In this document: piece after piece, positions 42,330 through 50,723 of the stretch
How positions within the stretch are numbered: the stretch's first letter is position 1
Layout: the number at the start of each line of letters is the position of its first letter
Assembly: GCF_002160895.1 (NCBI RefSeq)
Contig: NZ_NFLL01000014.1
Location: 1-64,000, forward strand
DNA from: Faecalibacterium sp. An122
Lineage (GTDB): Bacteria; Bacillota; Clostridia; Oscillospirales; Ruminococcaceae
Length of the DNA: 64,000 bases
Direction: 5' to 3'
Program-made: the position numbers and the translations under genes
The notes under the pieces: generated by a model
What the model was told of the DNA's origin: nothing
Seen by the model: the letters and a program-made list of their open reading frames with translations, nothing else
The model's database searches: none

Positions 42330-43838
42330 ATGATCAGTGAGAAGTTACAGCGCGCACGCGATTTTGAAGCCCGGTACGGGGCCTATATCCCCGACGGGGA
42401 ACGCCCGGCCTTTCATGTGACGGGGACGGTGGGCTGGATCAATGACCCCAACGGTTTTTCCTGCTATCAAGGGGAGTACCACCTGTTTTATCAGTACCAC
42501 CCCTACAGCAACAACTGGGGCCCGATGCACTGGGGCCATGTAAAGACCAGGGATTTCATCCGCTGGGAGCGGCTGCCCGCCGCCATGGCCCCCGACACCG
42601 ACGCCGACCGGGACGGCTGTTTTTCGGGCAGCGCCATCGAGCTGGCCGACGGGCGGCAGATGCTGGTGTATACCGGCGTGTATGAGACCCGGCGGGCCGA
42701 CGGACAGGTGGAGTCGTTCCAGCAGCAGTGCGTGGCCTTCGGGGACGGGGTCAACTACGAGAAATACCCCGGCAACCCGGTTCTGGACGGCAGCGACCTG
42801 CCGGCCGGAGGCAGCGTGCTGGACTTCCGGGACCCCAAGGTCTGGCAGGACCCGGATGGTACATTCTATATGGTGGCGGGCAACCGCACCCCCGACGGCA
42901 GCGGCGCCATCCGGCTGTTTGAGAGCCCCGACGGCACCCATTGGAGCTACGCCTGCACCCTGGATTCCAGCCGCAACGAGTATGGCCGGATGTGGGAGTG
43001 CCCCGACTTCTTCCCCCTGGACGGCCAGCAGGTGATGCTGGTAAGCCCCCAGGAGATGACCGCCGCCGGCCTGGAATTCCATGCGGGATTCGGGTCCATC
43101 GCCCTGATGGGCCGCTATGACCCCGCCGCCCGCCGCTTTGCGCGGCAGCGGATCCAGTCCATCGACTACGGCACCGACTTCTATGCGCCCCAGACCCTCC
43201 AGAGCTACGACGGACGCCGGATTATGATTGCCTGGATGCAGAACTGGGCCACCACCAACTGTCAGCCCCAGGGGACCCGCTGGTTCGGCCAGATGACCCT
43301 GCCCCGGGAGCTGTCCCTGCGGGAGGGCCGCCTGATCCAGAACCCGGTGCGGGAGCTGGAAAACTACCGCGGCCACAAGGTCAGCTATCAGGACCTGCTG
43401 GTGACGGGGGAGACCAACCTGAGCGGGGTGTCGGGCCGCCTGATGGACCTGACGGTGACGGTCCGCCCGGTGGACGACCGGCCCTCCTATCAGGCCTTCA
43501 AGATCCACCTGGCCAAGGACGGCCAGCGGGAGACCCTGATCCGGTATAAGGTGGCCAACAGCACCCTGCGTCTGGACCGCACCCACAGCGGCTTCCCCTA
43601 TGACATTGTGAACGTGCGGGATTTCCCGGTGCGCCCCCGGGACGGGGCGGTCAAGATCCGGGTGGTCATGGACCGGTACAGCCTGGAAGTCTTTGTCAAC
43701 GACGGCGAACAGGCGGCCAGCATGGTGATTTATACCCCGCTGTCGGCCCAGTCGGTCAGCTTTGAGGTGGTGGAAGGGGCCGCCTACATCGATGTGGAAC
43801 ACTACAGCCTGAACTTCGGGCAGGAGGACGCAGAATGA
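42330..43838 (+). CDS. GH32 beta-fructosidase
   Basis: A 502-residue GH32 enzyme that releases fructose from sucrose, kestose, inulin-type or levan oligosaccharides. The nucleophile is D39 in GWINDPNGF, the transition-state stabiliser D168 in FRDPKVW, and the acid/base E223 in MWECPDFF. A five-blade propeller is followed by the C-terminal beta-sandwich. No signal peptide, so it acts on imported sugar. It overlaps the fructokinase gene by four bases. This complete copy contrasts with the truncated scrB'. Confidence 0.94.
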   Translation: MISEKLQRARDFEARYGAYIPDGERPAFHVTGTVGWINDPNGFSCYQGEYHLFYQYHPYSNNWGPMHWGHVKTRDFIRWERLPAAMAPDTDADRDGCFSGSAIELADGRQMLVYTGVYETRRADGQVESFQQQCVAFGDGVNYEKYPGNPVLDGSDLPAGGSVLDFRDPKVWQDPDGTFYMVAGNRTPDGSGAIRLFESPDGTHWSYACTLDSSRNEYGRMWECPDFFPLDGQQVMLVSPQEMTAAGLEFHAGFGSIALMGRYDPAARRFARQRIQSIDYGTDFYAPQTLQSYDGRRIMIAWMQNWATTNCQPQGTRWFGQMTLPRELSLREGRLIQNPVRELENYRGHKVSYQDLLVTGETNLSGVSGRLMDLTVTVRPVDDRPSYQAFKIHLAKDGQRETLIRYKVANSTLRLDRTHSGFPYDIVNVRDFPVRPRDGAVKIRVVMDRYSLEVFVNDGEQAASMVIYTPLSAQSVSFEVVEGAAYIDVEHYSLNFGQEDAE

Positions 43839-44806
43839 ACCGGAAAGGATTTGACGTGGTGGCCCTGGGGGAACTGCTGATGGATTTCACCCAGAACGGC
43901 CTCAGTGAACAGGGCAACAGCCTCTTTGAGGCCAACCCCGGCGGCGCGCCCTGCAACGTGCTGGCCATGCTGCGGAAGCTGGACAAGCGCTGCGCCTTCA
44001 TGGGCAAGGTGGGCCGGGACGGCTTTGGCCGCCAGCTGGCCCAGGTGGTGCAGGAGGCGGGCATCGACACCCGGGCCCTCCGGTTTGACCCCGAAATTCC
44101 CACCACCCTGGCCATTGTCCAGACCCTGCCGGGAGGCGACCGGGATTTCAGCTTTTACCGCAAGCCGGGCGCCGACGCCAACCTGGCGGCGTCGGATCTG
44201 GACGAGGAACTGCTGCGGGACTGCCGGATCTTCCACTTCGGCACCCTGTCCCTCACCGGGGAACCCTGCCGCACCGCCACCCAAAAGGCGGTGGCCCTGG
44301 CCAAAGAGGCCGGCGCGCTGATCTCCTTTGACCCCAACCTGCGGGAACCCCTCTGGCCCAGCCTGGAGGAGGCCCGGGCCCAGATCGCCTGGGGCCTGAG
44401 CCAGTGCGATATCCTCAAAATCGCGGACAATGAGCTGCTGTTCATGACCGGCCGGGAGGACTTCGCCGAGGGCGCGGCCATGCTGCAGCGCCAGTACCCC
44501 AACATCCGCCTGCTGAACGTGACGGCGGGGGCCGCCGGCAGCTATGCCTTCTATGGCAGCCGGCATACCTTCCAGCCCGGGTGTACTTTGGGCGGGGTCA
44601 TCGAGACCACCGGCGCAGGGGATACCTTCTGCGCCAGCGTCCTGAACTTTGTGCTGGAACACGGCCTGGAGGGCCTCACCGCCGACGACCTGGACCAGAT
44701 GCTCCGGTTTGCCAATGCGGCGGCCTACCTGGTCACCACCAAAAAGGGCGCCATCCGCTCCATGCCCGACCGGGCCGCGGTGGAACAGACCATGGCCCGG
44801 GCCTGA
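43835..44806 (+). CDS. Fructokinase (PfkB family)
   Basis: A 323-residue PfkB/ribokinase-family sugar kinase. Signatures: VALGELLMDFTQ, NPGGAPCNVLAMLRKLDKRCAFMGKVGRDGFG, and the catalytic GVIETTGAGDTFCASVLNFVL with the base Asp in GAGDTF. Coupled to GH32, it should phosphorylate the released fructose to fructose 6-phosphate. Last gene of the LacI-controlled operon. Confidence 0.92.
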   Translation: MNRKGFDVVALGELLMDFTQNGLSEQGNSLFEANPGGAPCNVLAMLRKLDKRCAFMGKVGRDGFGRQLAQVVQEAGIDTRALRFDPEIPTTLAIVQTLPGGDRDFSFYRKPGADANLAASDLDEELLRDCRIFHFGTLSLTGEPCRTATQKAVALAKEAGALISFDPNLREPLWPSLEEARAQIAWGLSQCDILKIADNELLFMTGREDFAEGAAMLQRQYPNIRLLNVTAGAAGSYAFYGSRHTFQPGCTLGGVIETTGAGDTFCASVLNFVLEHGLEGLTADDLDQMLRFANAAAYLVTTKKGAIRSMPDRAAVEQTMARA

Positions 44807-44845
44807 CCGCCCATCAAAATGGACATTCATCCTTCCATTCAACAC

Positions 44846-44898
44846 GAGACGCCCGCCGGCATCCCTTTGGGGACCCGGCGGGCGTCTCTGTGTGTTTT
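44846..44898 (+). terminator. Terminator of the fructoside operon
   Basis: GAGACGCCCGCCGG (44846-44859) pairs with CCGGCGGGCGTCTC (44875-44888), followed by TGTGTGTTTTC. Confidence 0.8.
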
Positions 44899-44932
44899 CA
44901 AGAAGGAGTGAGCTTGGGAGAGGGGAGGGGGA

Positions 44933-46531
44933 TCAGGCGCCGATGGCGTTGCCGGTGTAGAGCTGGTAGTAGCGGCCCTTCTTGGCGATCAGTTCGTCGT
45001 GGCTGCCCCGCTCGATGATCCGGCCCTGTTCCAGCACCATGATGCAGTCGGAGTTTTTCACGGTGGAGAGCCGGTGGGCGATGACGAAGGTGGTGCGGCC
45101 GGTCATCAGGGCGTCCATGCCCTGCTGGACCAGTGCCTCGGTGCGGGTGTCGATGGAACTGGTGGCCTCGTCCAGGATCAGCACCGGCGGGTCGGCCACC
45201 GCCGTCTGGGCAATGGCCAGCAGCTGCCGCTGGCCCTGGGACAGGTTGGCGCCGTCGCCGGTCAGCATGGTGTTGTAGCCATCCGGCAGGCGGCGGATGA
45301 AATCGTCGGCGTTGGCCAGACGGGCCGCGGCCAGACATTCCTCGTCGGTGGCGTCCAGACGGCCATAGCGGATGTTGTCCATGACGGTGCCGGTGAACAG
45401 GTGGGTGTCCTGCAGCACAATGCCCAGAGAGCGCCGCAGATCGCCCTTTTTGATCTTGTTGATGTTGATGCCGTCGTAGCGGATTTTGCCGTCGGCGATG
45501 TCATAAAACCGGTTGATCAGGTTGGTGATGGTGGTTTTGCCTGCGCCGGTGGAGCCCACAAAGGCGATCTTCTGGCCCGGGGTGGCGAACAGGTTGATGT
45601 TGTGCAGGACGATCTTTTCGGGGTCGTAGCCGAAGTCCACGTTGTCAAAGGTGATATCGCCCTCCAGTTTGGTGTAGGTGAGGGTGCCGTCGTGGTGGGG
45701 GTGCTTCCAGGCCCAGATGTTGGTCCGCTCGGCGCACTCCTCCAGGGTTCCGTCCGGTTTCTCCCGGGCGTTCACCAGGGTGACGTAGCCCTCGTCGGTC
45801 TCAGGCTCCTCGTCCAGCAGGGCGAACACGCGCTCGGCGCCGGCCACAGCCATCACCACGCTGTTGGTCTGCATGGACACCTGGCTCACCGGCTGGGTGC
45901 CGTTTTTGTTCAGGGTCAGGAAGGACACCAGCCCGCCCAGGGTCAGGCCGCCGTAGCCGTTCAGGGCCAGCAGGGCGCCCACCACCGCACAGAGCACATA
46001 GCTGATGTTGCCCAGGTTGGCGTTGAGGGGCATGGCGATGCCGGCGTAGGTGTTGGCCTTGTCGGCGCTGTCCCGCAGCTGGTCGTTGAGGGCGCGGAAA
46101 TCGTCGATGCTCTGGCCCTCGTGGCAGAACACCTTGACCACCTTCTGGCCGTCCATCATCTCCTCGATGTAGCCGTTGACGGCACCCAGGTCGCTCTGCT
46201 GCTTGGTGAAATAGCGGGAGGACTTGCCCGCCAGACGGCTGCTGACCATCACCATGACGCAGATCATGGCCACCGTGATGGCGGTCAGGGGCAGGTCCAG
46301 CAGAATCATGCTGACCAGGCTGGTGACGATGGTGACCAGCGAGTTGAGCAGCTGGGGAATGCTCTGGCTGATGAGCTGGCGCAGGGTGTCCACGTCGTTG
46401 GTGTACACCGACATGATGTCGCCGTGGGCGTGGGTGTCAAAGTAGCGGATGGGGAGGGATTCCATGTGCTGGAACAGTTCGATGCGCAGGTTGTGCATGG
46501 TGCCCTGGCTGACGTTGACCATGATGCGGTT
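44933..46531 (-). pseudogene. 5'-truncated ABC exporter (half-transporter)
   Basis: About 532 residues of a type I ABC exporter remain, beginning at NRIMVNVSQGTMHNLRIELFQHMESLPIRYFD. The ATPase domain is complete: Walker A VGSTGAGKTTI, Q-loop VLQDTHLF, signature NLSQGQRQLLA, Walker B PVLILDEATSSID, H-loop IAHRLS. The first about 100 residues (first membrane helices) are missing; the frame upstream is only the antisense of a LysR gene. Such exporters usually come as adjacent pairs, and no partner gene is present. Restart at internal ATG codons (for example 46522) would give a protein lacking its first transmembrane helices. Joined head to head with lysR' at about 46530. Confidence 0.88.
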
Positions 46532-47276
46532 GTTCCACCGCAGCACCCATTCGGTCCGCCTGACCGATGAGGGGATGCTGTTTTTGCCCGACGCGCGGCA
46601 GATCGCGGCGGTGTCCGACCGGGCCCGCAAGCGGTTTGTCCACCGTTCCTCCGAGACCTTTGAGACGCTGACGGTGGGGTGCATGCACATGCAGTCCATG
46701 TCCCTGCTGACCGGGCCCCTGGCCGCCATGCAGAAGGACCACCCCGCCTTTCACCCCCAGTTTCATGTGGTGCCCTTCCGGCATATTTACCGCCTGCTGG
46801 AGGAGGGCAGCCTGGACCTGGTGGCGGAGTTCCAAAACGGTGCGGCCTCGTCCTTTTTGTATAAGGAGCTGACCCGCTCGCCCATGGTGTGCATCTGCGC
46901 CGAGGGCCACCCCCTGGCAAAACAGGCGGTGGTGTCGCCGGAGGACCTGCGCAAGGTGCGGCTGGTGGTGTCCGACCCCTCCCAGGTGCCGCCCGATGTC
47001 CACCATCAGCAGGAAGCGCTGCTGGGGGACCGGATGCCCGCCGAACTGTATTTTTGCGATACAGTGGAGGCCGTGGCGGTGCTGACCGCCGCAGGCTATG
47101 GGGTGTCGGTTTTGCCGTCGGTGCTGGTGCCCGCCCTGCCCGGCCTGCGCCAGATCCCCCTGGAAGGGGGCCAGCCGGTTTCCTTTGGCTTTTATTACAA
47201 GAGCTGGAAGGACCGCCCCCTCCTGAAAGCCTTCATCACCTGCGCCCAGCAGACCCTGAACCCCAAAAAGCCCTGA
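46527..47276 (+). pseudogene. lysR', 5'-truncated LysR-family regulator
   Basis: About 249 residues of a LysR-type regulator. Homology starts at RLFHRSTHSVRLTDEGMLFLPDA, which is about residue 45 in full LysR proteins; the helix-turn-helix is missing. The effector-binding domain is complete (LTVGCMHMQSMSLLTGPLAAMQKDHPAF, DLVAEFQNG, LVVSDPSQVP, AVAVLTAAGYGVSVLPSVLV). Without the HTH it cannot bind DNA. It meets the truncated ABC exporter head to head; a divergent regulator of an exporter pair is a common arrangement. Confidence 0.88.
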
Positions 47277-47282
47277 ACGCAC

Positions 47283-47328
47283 AAAAAAGCCGCCGCGCTC
47301 CCGGAGAGGGAACGGGCGGCTTGCTGTT
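47283..47328. terminator. Terminator between lysR' and the SDR gene
   Basis: AAGCCGCC (47287-47294) pairs with GGCGGCTT (47315-47322). A-run before it serves as T-run on the minus strand; GCTGTTTT follows on plus. Confidence 0.65.
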
Positions 47329-47336
47329 TTAGGGGA

Positions 47337-48107
47337 TCAAAGGCGGCGCAGACCCTCCCAGAGGGTCATGAGGGCGCCGGAAGGCAGACATTTGGCGGCG
47401 GCCCGGTGGACGGTGCAGACCGGCCCCGGGGTGGAGACCGCCCGGCCGTGCCGGCTGTCCAGAAGGGCCCGCACAGCCACCCGCCGGGCGGTGGAGGCCA
47501 GCGGGAAATGCCGCACCGCCTGGCTTTCGCCCTGACGGGCCACCGGGATGAATTCGGTGTCCCGAATCCAGTAGGGACATACCGCCGTCACCGTGATGCG
47601 GCGGGAACGCAGCTCCCGCCCCAGCGCCAGACTGTAATGGTAAAGGAAGGCCTTGGTGGCGGCGTATACGTTCAGGTAGGGGAAGGGCTGGAAGGCCGAG
47701 GTGGAGCAGATTTCCAGAATCCGCCCGCCCGGCCCCATGTAGGGCAGGCAGATCTGGGTGACCTCCACGGCGGCCTGACAGTTCAGCTGGATCATGGCGG
47801 CGCTGTCCCGGCGGGTGACGGCCTGCCAGTCGCCCATCCGGCCAAAGCCGGCGGCGTTCACCAGGACCGCCACCTCGGGGGCGGCGGCTGCCAGCCCGGC
47901 TTCCAGGGCATCCGCTGCGCCGGGGGCGGTCAGGTCCAGAGGCAGCACCCGCAGGGGGACAGGGCAGAGGGGGCGCAGGGCTTCCAGACGGTCCCGCCGG
48001 CGGGCGATGACCCAGATTTCGTCCAGATGCTTTTCGGTGCGGGCCAGCTGGAGGGTGAGCTCCCGCCCCAGCCCGCTGGATGCGCCGGTGACCACGGCAA
48101 TCTTCAT
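47337..48107 (-). CDS. Short-chain dehydrogenase/reductase
   Basis: A 256-residue classical SDR. The NAD(P)-binding motif is VTGASSGLGRELT (residues about 7-19), the NNAG-equivalent is VNAAG, and the catalytic Ser-Tyr-Lys is ICSTSAF...NVYAATKAF (YxxxK). Substrate unknown; the longer C-terminus (about residues 190-256) resembles fatty-acyl or steroid-type SDRs of gut Clostridia. ATG 48107 follows GAGGAGCG. Monocistronic and divergent from the cat gene. Confidence 0.85.
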   Translation of the reverse strand: MKIAVVTGASSGLGRELTLQLARTEKHLDEIWVIARRRDRLEALRPLCPVPLRVLPLDLTAPGAADALEAGLAAAAPEVAVLVNAAGFGRMGDWQAVTRRDSAAMIQLNCQAAVEVTQICLPYMGPGGRILEICSTSAFQPFPYLNVYAATKAFLYHYSLALGRELRSRRITVTAVCPYWIRDTEFIPVARQGESQAVRHFPLASTARRVAVRALLDSRHGRAVSTPGPVCTVHRAAAKCLPSGALMTLWEGLRRL

Positions 48108-48224
48108 AGACAAACGCTCCTCTCTCAAGCACAAACGGGGGAAATGCGGCCGGTCTTTTGGCCCCATGATACCGCCCCGGCGGGGCCGTGTCAAGGCGGC
48201 CGCTCAAAATGGACGTTTGCTTCC

Positions 48225-48253
48225 TTTCACTCCCCATTTCTTTATGCTATACT
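48225..48253 (+). promoter_or_regulatory. Promoter of the cat gene
   Basis: TTTCAC (48225-48230) and an extended -10 TGC-TATACT (48248-48253) with 17-base spacing. Confidence 0.65.
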
Positions 48254-48325
48254 GAATGAAATGCGGCCGGCCCGGCTGGACAGGCGGGCCCGGAAACGGA
48301 ATCTGTTCTGTGAGGAGCTGTCAAA

Positions 48326-48958
48326 ATGGAATTTGTAAAGATCGACCCCGAAACCTGGCCCCGGAGAGAGTACTTTGAACACTATTTTTCGGCTGTTCCC
48401 TGTACCTACAGCATCACGGTCAAGCTGGATATCACCCCCATTCGCGTCCGAAAACAGAAGCTGTACCCCGCCATGCTGTATTACCTGACCACCGTGGTCA
48501 ACCGTCACCCCGAGTTCCGCACCGCCCTGGATGAGGCGGGGCAGCCGGGGGTGTTCAGCCGGATGAACCCCTCCTATACCGTGTTCCACCCCGACACCGA
48601 GACCTTCTCGGAGCTGTGGACCGAGTACGCGGAGGACTACAACGCCTTTCTCGCCGCCTATGAAAAAGACCATCTGGAATACGGCAGCCGCCAGGGGATG
48701 GAGGGGAAGCCCTGCCCGCCCAAAAATATCTTCACGGTGTCCATGCTGCCCTGGACCAGCTTTGAGGGCTTCAACCTGAATTTGCAGCGGGGGTATACCT
48801 ACCTGCTGCCCATCTTCACCATGGGCCGGTATACCGAGGAAGGGGGCCGCGTGACCATGCCCCTGGCGGTGCAGGTTCATCATGCGGTGTGCGATGGGTT
48901 CCACGTCAGCCGGTTTGTCCGGGAGCTGCAGGAGCTGATCGACAACGGAGGATTTTGA
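48326..48958 (+). CDS. cat: Type A chloramphenicol O-acetyltransferase family protein
   Basis: A 210-residue protein of the classical CAT family, which acetylates chloramphenicol with acetyl-CoA. The catalytic signature is complete: VQVHHAVCDGFHVSRFV with H185/H186 and the DG pair. FSAVPCTYSITVKLDIT at the N-terminus and LPIFTMGRY are also typical. Length is near the usual 213-220. The gene has GC content and codon use like its neighbours and no mobile-element genes beside it, so it looks like a resident chromosomal homologue; whether it gives resistance or acts on another substrate is not known. Confidence 0.88.
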   Translation: MEFVKIDPETWPRREYFEHYFSAVPCTYSITVKLDITPIRVRKQKLYPAMLYYLTTVVNRHPEFRTALDEAGQPGVFSRMNPSYTVFHPDTETFSELWTEYAEDYNAFLAAYEKDHLEYGSRQGMEGKPCPPKNIFTVSMLPWTSFEGFNLNLQRGYTYLLPIFTMGRYTEEGGRVTMPLAVQVHHAVCDGFHVSRFVRELQELIDNGGF

Positions 48959-49013
48959 CCCCGGACAGCAAAATCTGCCACCCAAAAGCGAAAAACAGCC
49001 GATGAAACAGAGC

Positions 49014-49042
49014 TTGCAGGCCGCGGTTTCCGGCAGTATAAT
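49014..49042 (+). promoter_or_regulatory. Promoter of the two-component gene pair
   Basis: TTGCAG (49014-49019) and TATAAT (49037-49042) with 17-base spacing. A terminator hairpin lies in the resulting leader. Confidence 0.65.
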
Positions 49043-49070
49043 AAAGTTGTACTTATAAGGAAGTGAAAAA

Positions 49071-49098
49071 GCGCGGCAGCCCTCTGCCGCGCTTTTTT
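49071..49098 (+). terminator. Terminator or attenuator before the response regulator gene
   Basis: GCGCGGCAG (49071-49079) pairs with CTGCCGCGC (49084-49092), followed by TTTTTT. It ends cat read-through, but it also lies between the promoter at 49014-49042 and the gene at 49137. Confidence 0.85.
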
Positions 49099-49136
49099 GG
49101 GATGCGGCGTTGTAAAGACGGGAAGGTGGAGTTTCC

Positions 49137-50723
49137 ATGTATCGTTTGATCATTGCGGACGACGAAGAAAATATCCGTAACGGCATAGCCAACAGCCTCC
49201 CCTGGCGGGACTGGGGCTATGAAGTCTGCGCCCTGTGCGCCAGCGGCCAGGAGGTGCTGGCCAAGATGGAGACCTGCAGGCCGGATGTGGTGCTGTCCGA
49301 TATCCGGATGCCGGGAATGGACGGGGTGGAGCTGATGCAGCGGCTCAGCCGGGACTACCCCGAGGTGAAAATCGTCATTCTGAGCGGATACAGCGACTTC
49401 AAGTATCTGAATATGTCCATCAAAAACCATGTGGCCGAGTACCTGCTCAAGCCCACCGACATCGACGACTTTGAGGAATCCTTCCGCCGGCTGAAGGCCG
49501 CCATGGACCATGAGCGGCTGCGCAACGCCCAGATCACCGAGAGCGTTCTGCGCCACTTTCACCTGTGGCTCACCGCCATGCTCAACGGGGTGGCCTCTCC
49601 CGAGGAGACCGACCGCTTCCTCTCGATGCTGACCGAGGCGGGCATCGACCTGGACAACCTGCAGGTGGCGGCCTTTGTGCTGGACGGCCACGGCGGAGAC
49701 GAGCGCTCGGACCAGATGGCCCTCTGGCGGAAGGTGTGGGAGGTGGTGTCGGCCCAGCCCGCCGGCCCCCTCCACCGGCTGGCCTTCCAGCTGGCGGGGG
49801 AGGACGTGGTGGTCCTCTACAGCAGCGGCGACGAGATGGACCCGGCCGACGTGCTGGCGGATATCCAGGCCCTGCAGCGGGCGGTCAGCAGCAGGCTGCG
49901 GGCCACCCTGTCGGCGGGCATCAGCGATTTGTGCACCGAGCCGGGGATGCTGCCCCGGGCCTATGAGCAGGCCAACTGCAGCGCCAAACAGAGCGCCTTT
50001 GCCGGGCGGGAAGCCATCTACTTTTTCTCCCGGATGCGGCTGGACCAGCCGGCGGATATGCCCTATTTTGACACCGACCAGGTGGAGAAAGCCCTCCTGG
50101 CCCAGAACTATGAGGACCTGCGGGACGAAATCGACCGGGTCCTGCTGCCCCTGGCCTCCCGCCGGTTGGAATACCGCTATGTGGACCAGCTGTGCCTGTC
50201 TTTGCTGTTCCATGTGTCCTTGTGGGGCCTGCGGTACGGCGTCCAGATGGAGGAGGTGCTGCGGACCCTGGGGGCCCACTACACCGATATCTACCTCAGC
50301 GAGACCCTGAACGCCAAGCGGGACTTTGTGCTGGCCTGCCTGTTCGGCTGCCAGCAGGCCCTGTCCCAGCGGCGCGGCCACGGCCATATCGTCAACAGCG
50401 TGGCCATGCGGGTGCGGGAGTATGTGGACGCCGAATACTGTTCCAACGCCCTGTCCCTGGAGAGCGTGGCCGCCTATGTCCACAAGACCCCGGCCTATAT
50501 TTCCCGGGTGTTCAAAAATGAGCTGGGCTGCAACTTCAGTGACTACCTGACCGAAAAGCGGATGCGGCTGGCCGCCGAACTGCTGGCCGAGCCGGACGTC
50601 AAGGTCTATCAGATTGCCGCCCAGTGCGGCTATGCCGACACCTCCAACTTCATCCGGGTGTTCAAACGGTTTTACGGCGTGCGGCCGGCGGAGTACCGTG
50701 CGGTACAGGGAGGGGCGAAATGA
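49137..50723 (+). CDS. YesN-type response regulator (REC plus AraC HTH)
   Basis: A 528-residue response regulator. The receiver domain (1-120) has the acidic pair in IIADDEE, phosphoacceptor D55 in VVLSDIRMPGMDG, and the KPTD lysine segment. A middle region of about 300 residues is followed by an AraC domain (about 425-525; LSLESVAAYVHKTPAYISRVFKNEL and VYQIAAQCGYADTSNFIRVFKRFYG). It overlaps the sensor kinase gene by four bases and would activate the glycan operon downstream. Confidence 0.93.
   Translation: MYRLIIADDEENIRNGIANSLPWRDWGYEVCALCASGQEVLAKMETCRPDVVLSDIRMPGMDGVELMQRLSRDYPEVKIVILSGYSDFKYLNMSIKNHVAEYLLKPTDIDDFEESFRRLKAAMDHERLRNAQITESVLRHFHLWLTAMLNGVASPEETDRFLSMLTEAGIDLDNLQVAAFVLDGHGGDERSDQMALWRKVWEVVSAQPAGPLHRLAFQLAGEDVVVLYSSGDEMDPADVLADIQALQRAVSSRLRATLSAGISDLCTEPGMLPRAYEQANCSAKQSAFAGREAIYFFSRMRLDQPADMPYFDTDQVEKALLAQNYEDLRDEIDRVLLPLASRRLEYRYVDQLCLSLLFHVSLWGLRYGVQMEEVLRTLGAHYTDIYLSETLNAKRDFVLACLFGCQQALSQRRGHGHIVNSVAMRVREYVDAEYCSNALSLESVAAYVHKTPAYISRVFKNELGCNFSDYLTEKRMRLAAELLAEPDVKVYQIAAQCGYADTSNFIRVFKRFYGVRPAEYRAVQGGAK

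Noticed and set aside
25974-46531. An inversion between the 25.98 and 46.53 kb junctions that would restore intact genes.
   Set aside because: Flipping the segment would join scrB' to the ABC exporter fragment and araC' to lysR'; all four would still lack their 5' ends. No flanking inverted repeats or recombinase gene is present.
25970-46566. Shared 11-mer CCGCCTGACCG near two of the chimeric junctions (25970-25980 and 46556-46566), seen also at 13391-13401, as a possible recombination site.
   Set aside because: At the second site it lies about 25 bases inside intact LysR coding sequence (the conserved VRLTDEG codons), not at the break. A GC-rich word encoding Arg-Leu-Thr is expected several times in this composition.
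48326-48958. The cat gene as part of a mobile resistance island.
   Set aside because: No transposase, integrase, direct repeats or composition shift is seen on either side.
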